Shown: positions 10,474 through 20,741, counted from the stretch's first letter. The stretch: DNA of 64,000 nucleotides from Massilia cavernae (GCF_003590855.1 NZ_QYUP01000119.1:91653-155652), one strand, 5' to 3'. Notes: generated by a model from the sequence alone, not told the origin. Numbers and translations: made by a program.

Positions 10474-10558
10474 TGGTGCCTCGGGCCGGAATCGAACCGG
10501 CACGCCTTTCAGCGGCAGATTTTGAGTCTGCTGTGTCTACCAGTTCCACCACCAAGGC
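10474..10558 (-). tRNA. tRNA-Leu (anticodon CAA)
   Basis: This 85-base gene on the minus strand has a 7-bp acceptor stem, GCCTTGG paired with CCGAGGC, and an encoded CCA end. The anticodon stem GCAGA/TCTGC encloses the loop CTCAAAA, so the anticodon is CAA, reading UUG. The T arm GCCGGTTCGATTCCGGC is standard, and the long variable arm typical of class II tRNA-Leu is present. Confidence 0.95.
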
Positions 10559-10641
10559 CTACACGCAAGCCCCGCATTATAGACCACCAAAGCTGAGAAA
10601 ACCAATTCTTTTGCAAGCCGGAATGAGCCCGGCCTGCGCGG

Positions 10642-12366
10642 TCAGTCCAGCCGCTGGTACAGGCGGAAACGCTCGTCGCGGTCGGACGGACGGCGGCCTT
10701 CCCACAGCATTTTCCAGTTGCGGCCTTTCGGCGGACGCAGCGCTTCGCGGTCGTCCTTGACTTTGACGCTGTCCTGCAGGAGCAGCAGCTCGCATTTCTC
10801 GCGGTCGTGCACGCCTGCGAACGGCAGCTTGCCGAAGTAGGCGAACGAGGCGCGCTGCGGGGCGCCGACGTTGCTGTCGATGCAGTTGCTGCCTTCGGGC
10901 ATCGCGGCGGCGATCTGCTTCGCCACGCTGGCGTAGCTCTTGCTGTAGTTCAGGTCGGGCAGGAACAGCGTCATCAGCAAGATCCACAGGAGGATCAGGC
11001 CCCCGGACGACAGCACCACCGCGCGCCACAGCACCGAGGGGCGGCGCGACACGCGCCAGTACACCAGGAAGAACCAGCCGATGGTGGCGATTGCCGCCAC
11101 CAGCACCAGCAGCACGTCGAACTCGGGCTTGAATCCGGGCACTTGCTTGAGCGCGTTCTTGGCGAACTGCGCCGGCCAGCCGGTCAGCTTGGCCGCCCAG
11201 AACAGCCAGACGATACTGGCGAGCATGGTCAGCACCATCACCGAGAACCAGTCGATGAAGTTGATGGCGCTGCGCTTCATGGTCGGCAACCCGAAGGCGG
11301 CCATGATGGCCAGCGGTGGCAGCAGCTTGAGCAGGTCGCCATTTTCCGGCGCCGGATCGCACAGCACCAGCAAGGTCAGCGCGGCCACGAAACTAAGCGG
11401 CAGCACGATGTGCAGCAGGTGGTTCTGGCGGCGCCAGGCATAGATGGCCCAGCCGGCGAACGGCAGCGCCGGCCAGAAGAACCAGATGCCGATGCGGACG
11501 AAACTCTTGAACGAATTCCAGCTTGGCAGGCCGAGCTGGCTTGCGTTCCATGCGAACCAGCTGCCGACAGGGTTCAGGCCGTAAGGCTGCGCCATGGTGG
11601 CGGGAAGCACCCAGATCATCGCGATCGCCAGCGCGGTGATGCAGGCGGCGCCCATGTGGCTCAGCGTGCGCACGCGCGGCAGCTTGAGGAAGCGCGCGCT
11701 GAGGAACAGCGTCAGCACCAGCGTCACCGGCGTCAGCCAGCCGCGTGTGAGCACCAGTCCGCCCAGCGCCAGGCCGATCAGGGTGGCGTTGCGGATGCCC
11801 GGCGTCTCGACATAGCGCACCGCGCGGTACAGGAAGTAGGCCACCAGCGAACCCTGCAGCGTGACGGCGAGGGTTTCATGGCTGAACAGCAGCAGGCCGA
11901 GGCAGCCGAGATAGATCAGGGCGGCGGTGTCGGCCAGCGTGCGGCCGTAGTCGTTCGGTTCGGGCTGGCCGCCGAAGGCCAGCCGCAGCGGCTGCGCTTC
12001 GGGACGGCGGCCGAGGTGGAAGGCGGTGTACCAGACCGAGACGGTGCCGGTGATGAAGATGGCGATGGTCGAAATGCGGGCGGCGTTGACGTCGCCCACC
12101 AGCCAGCCGAACAGCTTGATGCAGATGGCGCCAAGCCAGAACGCCAGCGGGCCTTCGTCGGCCACCGGCAGGCCGGCGATGTTGGGGGCGAGCCAGTCGG
12201 CCAGGCCGCCGTTGGCCATGGTCCACATGATGCCGAAGCTGCCGGCGTCGTCCTTCCACGGGTCGCGGCCGATCAGGCCTGGCAGGATGTACAGGAGTCC
12301 CAGTGCGTACAGGGCCCAGCGTGGCAGCGCCAGCGTGGCGGCGGCGGGAAGGCGGACTGGCTTCAT
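10642..12366 (-). CDS. ArnT/PMT-like membrane glycosyltransferase (GT39/GT83)
   Basis: This protein of 574 residues has about twelve hydrophobic segments and a soluble C-terminal domain. The early GRDPWKDDAGSFGIMW loop carries the acidic residues (DPWKDD) typical of polyprenyl-phosphate sugar transferases of the ArnT/PMT type, and ADEGPLAFWLG and SHETLAVTLQG fit the next periplasmic loops. Such enzymes move a sugar from an undecaprenyl carrier to lipid A or another envelope acceptor. The start at 12366 is preferred over an ATG at 12405 because the latter abuts the rpmE2 terminator. The acceptor and sugar are not predictable here. Confidence 0.75.
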   Translation of the reverse strand: MKPVRLPAAATLALPRWALYALGLLYILPGLIGRDPWKDDAGSFGIMWTMANGGLADWLAPNIAGLPVADEGPLAFWLGAICIKLFGWLVGDVNAARISTIAIFITGTVSVWYTAFHLGRRPEAQPLRLAFGGQPEPNDYGRTLADTAALIYLGCLGLLLFSHETLAVTLQGSLVAYFLYRAVRYVETPGIRNATLIGLALGGLVLTRGWLTPVTLVLTLFLSARFLKLPRVRTLSHMGAACITALAIAMIWVLPATMAQPYGLNPVGSWFAWNASQLGLPSWNSFKSFVRIGIWFFWPALPFAGWAIYAWRRQNHLLHIVLPLSFVAALTLLVLCDPAPENGDLLKLLPPLAIMAAFGLPTMKRSAINFIDWFSVMVLTMLASIVWLFWAAKLTGWPAQFAKNALKQVPGFKPEFDVLLVLVAAIATIGWFFLVYWRVSRRPSVLWRAVVLSSGGLILLWILLMTLFLPDLNYSKSYASVAKQIAAAMPEGSNCIDSNVGAPQRASFAYFGKLPFAGVHDREKCELLLLQDSVKVKDDREALRPPKGRNWKMLWEGRRPSDRDERFRLYQRLD

Positions 12367-12407
12367 CGATAGCGTGTCTTGAATTTTGGTAAGGCGTAGT
12401 ATCAACG

Positions 12408-12438
12408 AAAAAAAAGCAGCCGGGGGCTGCTTTTTTTA
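12408..12438 (-). terminator. Terminator of rpmE2
   Basis: Stem GCAGCC/GGCTGC with a GGG loop is flanked by A8 on one side and T7 on the other, so it can work on both strands. It lies 34 bases past the rpmE2 stop and just before the downstream glycosyltransferase. Confidence 0.8.
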
Positions 12439-12471
12439 TCGCTGCAACTTCCAGCGGATATCGCGCGGCGA

Positions 12472-12741
12472 TTAGCCTGCTGCGACTTCGGTCTTCGAAC
12501 CGACTTTGCCGAACTTCTGGCGGAATTTTTCAACGCGGCCGGCGGTGTCGACGATCTTGTGCTTGCCGGTGAAGAATGGGTGCGATTCAGCGGACACCTC
12601 GATCTTGACCAGTGGGTATTCCTGGCCTTCGTGGGTGATCTTGTCGCGGGTCTGGATCGTCGAGCGGGTGATGAACTTGAAGTCGCACGACAGGTCGTGG
12701 AAAACAACTTCGCGGTAATCTGGATGGATATCGTTCTTCAT
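12472..12741 (-). CDS. rpmE2: 50S ribosomal protein L31 type B
   Basis: This protein of 89 residues begins [20 protein letters not shown] and continues with [31 protein letters not shown], all standard for L31 type B. It lacks the CxxC zinc ligands of type A, as expected for the form used under zinc limitation. The ATG at 12741 is preferred to an in-frame ATG ten codons upstream because GAGG sits 8 bases before it and homologues start here. Confidence 0.95.
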   Translation of the reverse strand: MKNDIHPDYREVVFHDLSCDFKFITRSTIQTRDKITHEGQEYPLVKIEVSAESHPFFTGKHKIVDTAGRVEKFRQKFGKVGSKTEVAAG

Positions 12742-12878
12742 GTGTATAGCCTCGGTTGGTTTGGTAGCCAAACACCACTTCGTCGGTCACTCTTGCTTCT
12801 TGACCCGATTGTTGTTCACTTGCCAGGGGTTAAATACTGCAACCGGCGATTATACAGTGGATTGGTGGGGGAGGGCAA

Positions 12879-13127
12879 TTAGGGCAGCATGACGTGCATG
12901 ACGAAGCTGAATGCTGCCATGGACAGGCCGAACGTTACCATCGCGGTAATGCATACCGCCATGATCAAGTCGAACTTGTGCTTCGAGCGCAGGTAATCTG
13001 TTTCGCTTCGCTCTGTTTCCCGCGCCGCAAGGTCAGCCTTGGTGGCCATCTGTTGAAAAAGGGCGTTAACGCGCAGTTCCAGTGCGGTGAGACGGCGAAG
13101 TTCGTCCCTTGCTGTGTCGGACATCAT
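12879..13127 (-). CDS. Small coiled-coil membrane protein
   Basis: This protein of 82 residues has a charged, helical N-terminal part (residues 5-55; heptad-like, with LRRLTALELRVNALFQQMA) followed by one transmembrane helix (about 60-80, IMAVCITAMVTFGLSMAAF). The start at 13127 (ATGATG) is chosen for the GGGAGA 5 bases upstream. The layout, a short coiled coil anchored by a C-terminal helix, is like DUF1640/CCDC90-type proteins, but I cannot assign it firmly. Confidence 0.6.
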   Translation of the reverse strand: MMSDTARDELRRLTALELRVNALFQQMATKADLAARETERSETDYLRSKHKFDLIMAVCITAMVTFGLSMAAFSFVMHVMLP

Positions 13128-13205
13128 ACGGCTCTCCCGGATATTTTTCCAATATGCGCCAGGTTTCGCGATCATGGTTGATCTGCGTCTAACGGGCGTA
13201 AACGC

Positions 13206-13231
13206 AAAACGGACGGCAATGCCGTCCGTCC
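13206..13231 (-). terminator. Terminator of rho
   Basis: On the minus strand the arms ACGGACGGC and GCCGTCCGT enclose ATT and are followed by TTTTG. It lies about 22 bases after the rho stop. Confidence 0.75.
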
Positions 13232-13252
13232 TTGCGATGCTTTTGGCAGGCC

Positions 13253-14515
13253 TTAACCGCCGCGGCGCATCATGTCGAAGAATTCCAGGTTGGTCTTCGT
13301 CGCACGCATCTTGTCGAGGATGAACTCCATCGCTTCGATCTCGTCCATCGAGTACAGCAGCTTGCGCAGGATCCAGATCTTCTGCAGCTGGTCCGGCTTG
13401 ATCAAGAGTTCCTCGCGGCGGGTGCCGGACTTGTTCAGGTTGATCGCAGGGTAGACGCGCTTCTCGGCCAGGCGGCGCTCGAGATGCACTTCCATGTTGC
13501 CGGTACCCTTGAATTCTTCGTAGATCACGTCATCCATGCGCGAACCGGTTTCGATCAGCGCGGTCGCGATGATGGTCAGCGAGCCGCCTTCTTCGATATT
13601 GCGCGCGGCGCCGAAGAAGCGCTTTGGACGCTGCAGCGCGTTGGCGTCGACACCACCGGTCAGCACCTTGCCCGATGCCGGGATCACGGTGTTGTAGGCG
13701 CGCGCCAGGCGGGTGATCGAGTCCAGCAGGATGATCACGTCCTTCTTCATTTCGACCAGGCGCTTGGCCTTTTCCAGCACCATCTCGGCCACTTGCACGT
13801 GGCGGGTCGCCGGTTCGTCGAAGGTCGATGCGACCACTTCGCCCCGCACGGAGCGTTGCATCTCGGTCACTTCTTCAGGACGTTCGTCGATCAGCAGCAC
13901 GATCAGGGTGCAGTCAGGGTGGTTGGCGGTGATTGCGTGCGCGATGTGCTGCAGCAGGACCGACTTGCCGGACTTCGGCGACGCCACCAGCAGGCCGCGC
14001 TGGCCCTTGCCGATCGGCGAGATCAGGTCGACGATGCGGCCGGTGATGTTTTCCTGGCCGCTCATGTCGCGCTCGAGGCGCAGCGGCTCGTTCGGGTGCA
14101 GCGGCGTCAGGTTCTCGAACAGGATGCGGTGCTTGCTCGCCTCTGGAGATTCGCCGTTGACCTTGTCTACCTTCACCAGCGCGAAGTAGCGTTCGCCGTC
14201 CTTCGGGGTGCGCACTTCGCCTTCGATCGAGTCGCCGGTGTGCAGGTTGAAGCGGCGGATCTGGGAGGGCGAGATGTAGATATCGTCGGTCGACGCCATG
14301 TAGCTGGCGTCGGGCGAGCGCAGGAAGCCGAAGCCGTCAGGCAGCACTTCGAGGGCGCCGTCGCCAAAAATTTGTTCGCCCGATTTCGCGCGCTTTTTCA
14401 GGATCGCGAACATCAGTTCTTGCTTGCGCAGGCGCGCAGCGTTGTCGATATCCAGGCCGATCGCCATCTCAAGGAGGGCTGAGACGTGCATCGCCTTTAG
14501 TTCAGATAAGTGCAT
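13253..14515 (-). CDS. rho: Transcription termination factor Rho
   Basis: This protein of 420 residues is a hexameric RNA helicase/ATPase that ends transcription at rut sites. The N-terminal helical domain is [18 protein letters not shown]. The cold-shock-like RNA-binding domain has [20 protein letters not shown]. The ATPase part has Walker [13 protein letters not shown], Walker [18 protein letters not shown], and the R-loop region ending with the typical [21 protein letters not shown]. Length is normal. It lies 149 bases after trxA on the same strand, the usual order in proteobacteria. Confidence 0.98.
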   Translation of the reverse strand: MHLSELKAMHVSALLEMAIGLDIDNAARLRKQELMFAILKKRAKSGEQIFGDGALEVLPDGFGFLRSPDASYMASTDDIYISPSQIRRFNLHTGDSIEGEVRTPKDGERYFALVKVDKVNGESPEASKHRILFENLTPLHPNEPLRLERDMSGQENITGRIVDLISPIGKGQRGLLVASPKSGKSVLLQHIAHAITANHPDCTLIVLLIDERPEEVTEMQRSVRGEVVASTFDEPATRHVQVAEMVLEKAKRLVEMKKDVIILLDSITRLARAYNTVIPASGKVLTGGVDANALQRPKRFFGAARNIEEGGSLTIIATALIETGSRMDDVIYEEFKGTGNMEVHLERRLAEKRVYPAINLNKSGTRREELLIKPDQLQKIWILRKLLYSMDEIEAMEFILDKMRATKTNLEFFDMMRRGG

Positions 14516-14620
14516 GTGTTAGTCCCGTGACGGGAAAGTAAAGGTAGGGGAGGGAACTGCGTGGGTTAATCAACCTGGGAAGGACTCAGTCGAGGCTGTT
14601 TCGCTTCCCGGCCAGTCTTT

Positions 14621-14646
14621 GGCGGCAGTGCGGGCGCGCTGCCGCC
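14621..14646 (-). other. Hairpin between trxA and rho
   Basis: Arms GGCGGCAG and CTGCCGCC pair around a 10-base GC-rich loop, without a T run. It sits 19 bases past the trxA stop and could attenuate read-through into rho or protect the trxA mRNA end. Confidence 0.5.
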
Positions 14647-14664
14647 GTTCAATAATATTACTTA

Positions 14665-14991
14665 TTAGATGTTGCTGTCGATGAAGGACGTCAGCTGGCC
14701 CTTGGCCATGGCGCCTACCTTCTGCGCGGCTGCGACGCCGTTCTTGAACAGGATCAGGGTCGGGATGCCGCGGATGCCGAACTTGGCAGGCACTGCCTGG
14801 TTGGCGTCGACGTCCATCTTGGCGATCGTGATCTTGCCGTCGTATTCCTTGGCGACTTCTTCGAGGATCGGGCCGATGGCCTTGCATGGACCGCACCACT
14901 CGGCCCAGAAGTCGACCAGTACCGGACGGTCGGATTTCAGCACGTCCGCTTCGAAGGATGCATCGCTAATGTGTTTGATATTTTCGCTCAT
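14665..14991 (-). CDS. trxA: Thioredoxin 1
   Basis: This protein of 108 residues has the redox motif WCGPC (C33 and C36), the preceding VDFWAEW strand and the cis-proline loop [14 protein letters not shown]. It reduces cytoplasmic disulfides with electrons from thioredoxin reductase. It is followed by rho on the same strand. Upstream (14992-15260) I see no gene. Confidence 0.97.
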   Translation of the reverse strand: MSENIKHISDASFEADVLKSDRPVLVDFWAEWCGPCKAIGPILEEVAKEYDGKITIAKMDVDANQAVPAKFGIRGIPTLILFKNGVAAAQKVGAMAKGQLTSFIDSNI

Positions 14992-15260
14992 TTTTTCCTC
15001 AATCAGAGGTGGGGTAAATTACGCCTGGGGATATGCCGACCCTGCTACAGGTAGGCCGCGGCTTCCGTTTATTCTTGCAACACAATGGTGGTGACTGTGT
15101 TGCCAACTTCAATAGGTGGAGGGCGGCAAGAGGGTGTCAGGCGGGGAATTAGACGAAATAATAACCTATTTTCCATAAAGTGTCGTGCGCTTGCAGAAAA
15201 TCTCCATGGCCGGAGCATCAAGATCGCTGACCGGCTGCAGGCCGAGCAGGTCGAATAGCC

Positions 15261-15690
15261 GGCGCCATGGAGCCAATCACGTAACGCGCTTCAGTCGTCA
15301 TTTTTCCGTGCGCCTCGCGGATCGCCTCGATTGCGCGCAATGCTCTTGATGCCGGGCCAGCGCTTGATCTCAGGAATGTAGTCCGGCCGACAATGCCACG
15401 CAGCGCTGCTGGCCCAGCACCAGCCCGATCTCGCTTGCGCAGGCACTCACCACATGCAGCGCCCGCTGGCCGCGACAGGCCGATCCTGAACCACGGACTT
15501 CATTCGCATCGCCCCAGGCTTCGATGTCATCCCACCCCTCGGCTCCCGCCATGACTGCGCACAGCACGATTACCAGAAAGTCGACCAAGACGTGATCACA
15601 TACGCGCGGATCGTCAATGCCTCGCAGGCGTTGCACCAAGATCATGCCAGGGTTCATGTCTACTCCCGAGTCAAAATCAAGAGTAAGCAC
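15261..15690 (-). pseudogene. ISAs1-family transposase remnant
   Basis: The minus strand encodes the N-terminal DDE_Tnp_1-associated segment (LRGIDDPRVCDHVLVDFLVIVLCAVMAGAEGWDDIEAWG, seen at 15655-15540), which is diagnostic of ISAs1/H-repeat transposases. After an internal deletion comes ALHVVSACASEIGLVLGQQ. Frame changes then bring RWPGIKSIA and AIEAIREAHGKMTTEARYV near 15270-15350. The rest of the catalytic domain is missing, so the element cannot move itself. Its outer end is the 80-base sequence at 15681-15760. Confidence 0.8.
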
Positions 15691-15760
15691 TGTTTCACCT
15701 TGTTTGCAGTGCCCTGCAGCAACTCACTGATTGTGAGCGACTTTTAGTGCTCCGGCCCTG
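15681..15760. mobile_element. ISAs1-family terminal sequence, left copy
   Basis: The 80-base end, read toward the IS body, begins CAGGGCCGGAGCACTAAAAG, the typical ISAs1 terminus. It matches the copy at 29334-29413 in the same orientation at about 74 of 80 positions by eye. It marks the left edge of the accessory island. Confidence 0.75.
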
Positions 15761-15912
15761 GATCGAGCACTGAGTCGATGACGTGATCGAATTATCCGTG
15801 CGGGTCGGCGCAGAAAAAGGTCGACCTGATCGCCGATGGCTTTCGACGCGGCCAGGTAGCCATGGCGCGCGAAACTGCTTGCGTCCCATCTCGTTATCAT
15901 GAATAATAATAA

Positions 15913-15930
15913 AAAACGAATATTCGTTTT
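15913..15930. promoter_or_regulatory. Operator palindrome before the TonB receptor (probable TetR site)
   Basis: AAAACGAATATTCGTTTT is a perfect 18-base palindrome 23 bases before the GTG start of the receptor. Its right half (GAATATTCGTT) recurs at 21356-21366 in the promoter region shared by the TetR gene and the D-aminopeptidase gene. TetR-family regulators bind such palindromes, so this regulator probably controls both island operons. Confidence 0.7.
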
Positions 15931-15953
15931 CTAAAAAAATCAGGAGACAAGCT

Positions 15954-18247
15954 GTGAAACATATGACAGTTCAAGGAGCAGCCGGAGCGCTGTATTGCAG
16001 TTCGGCAGGGCGCCGCGGAGGTTCGATGCTGGCGGCATTGCTGGTTTCAACCATGGCGCATGCGGGCCCGCCTGCGCAGCGTGCAGCCGACCTGCCAGGG
16101 GATGGGACGGTCCTTGCTCCCGCAGCGCCGGCGTCGGAGGTGGCGGTCGTGCACGTGACCGCGCAACGCCGACGCGAGCCCATCCGTGAAGTGCCGATGT
16201 CGGTGACAATGCTCGGCGGCGAAGGACTCGAACAAGGTGGCAATAAGCAGCTGAAGGATTTCGTCACGCTCTTGCCTGGCGTTGACTACAGCCAGGCGGG
16301 CGGCGGCGGTGGCGGCAGCCAGATCACGATGCGTGGCGTGAGCACCGGCAGCCAGGTGGGGCCCACGGTCAGCGTGTACGTGGACGACGTGCCTTACGGT
16401 TCGAGCACCGCATTTGCGGGCGGTAGCTCGCTGTCGCTCGACCTTGGCTTGTTCGACATCGAGCACATCGAGCTGCTGCGCGGTCCGCAAGGCACCCTGT
16501 ACGGCGCCGGCGCGATGGGCGGCCTGCTGAAATACGTTACGGTCGACCCGGACCCGACAACGCGCGCGGCGAAGCTGGGCCTCGACCTCGCGTCGTCCGG
16601 CGGCGGCGGCACCAGCGGCGGCATGCAGGCGATGGCGAATCTGCCGATCAAGGAGGGCGTGGCGGCAGTGCGCCTCGGACTCTACAAGCGTGACGAAGCC
16701 GGCTATATTCACGATGCCAACCATGGCATGCGCATCATCGATGGTTCCAGCATGCAGGGTCTGCGCGCGTCGTTCCTGGTTACGCCCACCAGGGATACGA
16801 CGCTGCGCGTCAGCGCGCAGACGCAGGAGAGCAAGCGCGATGGGAGCTCGGCTGAAGATGTGGACATCAAGACGGGCCAGCCGGCCTATGGCGATTTTCA
16901 GCGGCGTCTGTCGACCATGGAGCCGTTTCGCCAGACCTACGACCTGCTGTCGGCTGCCCTCGAATCGGAACTTGGCTGGTCCCGTTTTCATTCGATCTCC
17001 AGCTACCAGAAGGTCGATACCGATGGCCAATACGACGTCTCGACCCTATACGTCCCGCTGTTGGGACAGGCTGGCATCCACAACCCCGCCTACAGCTTGC
17101 CGTACACTTTCTACACGCGCAAGGCGACCCAGGAGTTTCGCCTGATCTCGCCCTCGTCGAAACGCTTCGAATGGCTGGCCGGTGCCTTCTACACGCGCGA
17201 AAACAGCCGGCGCGGCCAAGACCTGCTGGGGCTCGATCAGACGGGACAGCCGAATGGCATGCTGCTCATCTCGTCCGTCACGCCGTCGCGCTACCGCGAG
17301 AGTGCCGTCTACGGCAATGCGACGCTCTACCTGAGCGACGTGGTCGACGTCACGCTGGGGATGCGCCGCGGGCGCAACACGCAGGACGTGTTTTCCACGA
17401 ACACCTGGCATCCCTCGCACCGCCGCGGCGCCGGGCACGAGCTCAAGTGAAGAAGTACCAGCACCTAACCTGGCCACCATCCGCTACCGAATGAGCAAAA
17501 CGCACGCACGCGGTCTACCTGCGCGCGGCCAGCGGCTACCGGCCCGGTGGACCGCTGCCGGTTTTCCGCAATCCCTTGACGGGCGAAGTGCTGACGGCGA
17601 GCAGATTCAAGTCGGACTCCTTATGGAGCTACGAAGCGGGCTGGAAATCGGACTTCCTGCAAAAGCGTCTCGCACTCGAGGCGGCCGCCTATTACATCGA
17701 TTGGAAGGACATCCAGATGTTCACTTCGGTGGCGGGATTTACCGGGATCGGCAACGCGGGCAAGGCCAAGTCGCAGGGCGTGGAACTGACGCTGACGGCG
17801 CGCCCGATCGAAGGCTTGAACCTGAGCGCGGCGCTCAGCGCCGTCGACGCACGGCTCAAGACCGACAGCGCCGACCTGGGCGGAAAAGCGGGCGACCGCC
17901 TGCCCAACAGCGCCCGCTTTTCCGCGTCCCTGCTGGGGGACTACCGCTTTAGCTACCAAGGCCGCGAATCATATGTGGGCGCGAGCGCGCGCCATCTCGG
18001 CGACCGGGTCACGTCCTTCGCCGCCAGCCCGGGCCTGCCGTCGTATCGCTTGCCCGCGTTCACCACACTGGACCTGCGCGCCGGCACGGCAATCGGCCGC
18101 TACCGGCTCGGCCTGTTCGTTCGCAACCTTGGCAACGTCAGGGGACAGACTGCCGCGGCCACCTCGCTGAGCCCGCTGGGCGCTCCGGCACAGGTAAACA
18201 TTGTGGCGCCGCGTACGCTCGGCCTGCAGATGAGTACAGAGTACTGA
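15954..18247 (+). pseudogene. TonB-dependent outer-membrane receptor, frameshifted
   Basis: It begins at GTG 15954, seven bases after AGGAG, with a signal peptide ending near MLAALLVSTMAHA. The plug domain follows (VHVTAQRRREPIREVPMSV, LPGVDYSQ, ITMRGVSTGS, VYVDDVPYG, DIEHIELLRGPQGTLYGAGA) and then barrel strands. The frame is lost near 17400-17450 (stop 17448-17450). It continues in a second frame (NLATIRYRMSKTHA) and shifts again at a tandem ACGC triplet at 17500-17511, one unit too many. A third frame then runs YLRAASGYRPGG to the terminal aromatic strand ending STEY. Restored, it is about 760 residues, normal for the family. As written it is non-functional, unless the breaks are sequencing errors. 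Confidence 0.85.
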
Positions 18248-18255
18248 GGTCGACG

Positions 18256-19743
18256 ATGAATATTTTCGCTTCCAGCATCGCCACCGAAACCAACACGTTC
18301 TCGCCGATCCCGACCACCTGGAACAGTTTTTTGGAAGGCGGCATCAGCTACGGCAAGGTCAGGGAAGACAATGTGTTTTTGCTGCCGATTGTCGAGGTAT
18401 GGCGGCGCCGCGCCGCGGAGGATGGGCACTGCCTGCATGAAGGCTTCTTCGCCTTTGCCCAGCCGGCGGGGCGATCCACCGGGGCCACCTACCGACGGCT
18501 CAAGGCCGAACTGCTGGCGAGCCTGATTGCGGCCGGTCCGGTCGACATCGTTCTTTTGCTGCTGCACGGTGCGATGGTCGCCGAAGGTTGCGACGACTGC
18601 GAGGGCGACATCCTGCGCGCTGTGCGCGAGATCGTCGGGCCGGCCGCGACCATCGGCGTCGAGCTTGATCCGCACTGCCACTTGAGCGAGGCCATGGTGC
18701 AGGCGGCCGATCTGCTGATCCTGTTCAAGGAATACCCGCACACCGATGCGGCGCCGCGCGCCGATGAGCTCTACACGCTGTGCGAGCGCGCGGCCTTGGG
18801 TGAGATTGCGCCCGTGTCCGTCCTGGTCGATTGCCGCATGATCGGGTTCTACCCGACCACTGCGGAGCCGATGGCGAATATCGTGCGCATGGCGCGCCAG
18901 GCCGAGAGCATCGAAGGGGTACTGTCGGTCAGCATCGCACACGGCTTTCCTTGGGCGGACGTGGCCGATGTCGGCACCCGCGTGCTCGCCATTGCCGACG
19001 GCCGGCGCGACCTGGCCGCAAGCACAGCGGCGCAGCTCGCGGGCTGCCTGTACCGCTACCGCGAGGATCTTTTGCCACGGCCGCTGAGCATGGCGCGGAT
19101 CCTGCGCCTGCCGACCAACAGCGCACATCCCCTGTTCATTGCCGATGCGGCGGATAACCCGGGCGGTGGCGCGCCCGGAGACAATACCGCCGTCCTGCAG
19201 CGCCTGCTTGCCGAGGGGATACGCGATGCGGTGCTTGGCTGCATCTGGGACCCGATGGCCGTTCAGGTGTGCGCCTCGGCAGGCGTCGGCGCTCGGCTCC
19301 AGATCCGCCTGGGCGGCAAGACGGGCAGGGCTTCGGGTGCGCCGCTTGACTTGGTCGTGACCGTGGGCGGTATCAGCGCCGCGCACAGCCAGCCGTTCGG
19401 CGGACACGAAGACCCGCTCGGCGCCGCCGTGTGGCTCGCCTGCGAGGGCATCGATATCGTCGTCATTTCGCGCCGCACGCAAACGCTCTCGCCATCCGCG
19501 TTCACACGGCTGGGCGTGGAGCTGAACAACAAGACGCGCATCGTGGTGAAATCGGCGCATCACTATTTCGCCGAATTTTCGACCTTGTCGCGGCGCACGG
19601 TCGTCGCGGAAACCGACGGTGCGCTGTCCATGAATTTCGCGGCCCTGCCGTACACCGAACGCGACGGAAATTTTTTCCCGCGCGTCGCGGATCCCTTGAA
19701 TGCGCGCGCATCCTTCACCGGAGACCCATCATGCTGCACATAG
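18256..19743 (+). CDS. M81-family metallopeptidase (MlrC-like)
   Basis: This protein of 495 residues belongs to the MlrC/M81 family: ATETNTFSP with E11, VLLLLHGAMV, GVELDPHCHLS, KEYPHTD and the later DNPGGGAPGD loop, which together supply the zinc and substrate site. MlrC of sphingomonads hydrolyses linear microcystin fragments; other members act on small peptides and cyclic imides. There is no signal peptide, so it acts in the cytoplasm on imported substrate. It starts 8 bases after the receptor stop with GAGG upstream, and overlaps the epimerase start by 13 bases. Confidence 0.85.
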   Translation: MNIFASSIATETNTFSPIPTTWNSFLEGGISYGKVREDNVFLLPIVEVWRRRAAEDGHCLHEGFFAFAQPAGRSTGATYRRLKAELLASLIAAGPVDIVLLLLHGAMVAEGCDDCEGDILRAVREIVGPAATIGVELDPHCHLSEAMVQAADLLILFKEYPHTDAAPRADELYTLCERAALGEIAPVSVLVDCRMIGFYPTTAEPMANIVRMARQAESIEGVLSVSIAHGFPWADVADVGTRVLAIADGRRDLAASTAAQLAGCLYRYREDLLPRPLSMARILRLPTNSAHPLFIADAADNPGGGAPGDNTAVLQRLLAEGIRDAVLGCIWDPMAVQVCASAGVGARLQIRLGGKTGRASGAPLDLVVTVGGISAAHSQPFGGHEDPLGAAVWLACEGIDIVVISRRTQTLSPSAFTRLGVELNNKTRIVVKSAHHYFAEFSTLSRRTVVAETDGALSMNFAALPYTERDGNFFPRVADPLNARASFTGDPSCCT

Positions 19744-20741
19744 AGGGATCGATTGCATCGCTGCGCCTGAAGCAGCCGTTTTCCATCGCCGGATACCGGT
19801 TCGAGCAACAGGAGGTGCTGCGGGTGACGGCGCGCGATGGCGCTTGCCACGCGACCGGCGAAGCGACCGGCGTCTACTACCTGGGCGACACCGCGCAGTC
19901 CATGCAGCGCGACCTGGCCGCGATCGACAGCGCCTGCTGGCGCGGGATCGACCGCTTGACGCTGCAGCGCATGCTACCTGCCGGCGGCCTGCGTAATGCG
20001 CTCGACTGCGCGCTCTGGCAGCTTGAGGCGAACCGCCGCCAGCTTCCGCTACACGTGCTCGCCAAGCTCCCGCGCACGCACGCCCTGCTGACCACGATGA
20101 CGGTCGGCGTGGCCAGCCCCGAGGACATGGCGCTGGCCGCGTCCTGCTACGTCGGCGCGCGCGCCATCAAGCTCAAACTCGACGGCAGCGCGCTCGACGG
20201 CGAACGCATCCGGACGGTCAGGCGCCGCTGTCCACAGGTGCGCTTGCTGGTCGACGCCAACCAGGGTTGGGACATGGCCCATTTGGAATCGCTGCTGCCG
20301 GCGATGCTGGACTGCCGCGTCGAACTGATCGAGCAGCCCTTGCCGGTGGGAGCCGACGATGACTTGCGCGGCTACCGCTGTCCGATTCCTGTCGCTGCCG
20401 ATGAGTCGTTCCAGCAGCTGAGCGATCTGGAGGAGATGACGGACAAGTACCAACTGGTGAATATCAAGCTCGACAAATGCGGCGGCTTGACCGAGGCCCT
20501 GCAGATCGCGCGGGAAGCGCCGCGCCACGGTTTGGGCGTGATGGTCGGCTCCATGGTGGGCACCTCGATCGCGATGGCGCCGGCGTTCGTGGCGGGTCAG
20601 GGGGCATGGATCGTCGACCTCGATGCGCCGCTGTTCCTGATCGGGGATGCGCAGCCGGCGGCGCAGTATGGCAACGGCGAGATCGACTTTCCTGTGCTGT
20701 GGAAGCAGCGTTGGCCCGAGGCGACTAGTGGATCAGCGTGA
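19731..20741 (+). CDS. Dipeptide epimerase (L-Ala-D/L-Glu epimerase-like, enolase superfamily)
   Basis: This protein of 336 residues has the muconate-lactonizing subgroup site: KLKLDG (base Lys), VDANQGW, IEQPLP, AADES as metal ligands, and NIKLDKCGG with the second Lys. Such enzymes invert the alpha carbon of one residue in a dipeptide, classically L-Ala-D-Glu from murein. The ATG at 19731 is 8 bases after GGAG and lies within the last codons of the M81 gene, indicating coupling. Here it probably converts D-containing dipeptides released from the imported substrate. Dipeptide specificity cannot be read out. Confidence 0.85.
   Translation: MLHIEGSIASLRLKQPFSIAGYRFEQQEVLRVTARDGACHATGEATGVYYLGDTAQSMQRDLAAIDSACWRGIDRLTLQRMLPAGGLRNALDCALWQLEANRRQLPLHVLAKLPRTHALLTTMTVGVASPEDMALAASCYVGARAIKLKLDGSALDGERIRTVRRRCPQVRLLVDANQGWDMAHLESLLPAMLDCRVELIEQPLPVGADDDLRGYRCPIPVAADESFQQLSDLEEMTDKYQLVNIKLDKCGGLTEALQIAREAPRHGLGVMVGSMVGTSIAMAPAFVAGQGAWIVDLDAPLFLIGDAQPAAQYGNGEIDFPVLWKQRWPEATSGSA

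Noticed and set aside
10807..12372. Plus-strand open frame of about 520 codons over the ArnT-like gene
   Set aside because: Rich in His, Gln and Arg, the usual mirror of a hydrophobic gene on the other strand; no domain seen.
15761..15912. Possible coding remnant (VDLIADGFRRGQVAMARE) between the IS end and the TonB operator
   Set aside because: Open for only about 35 codons, no start and no family match; left unannotated.
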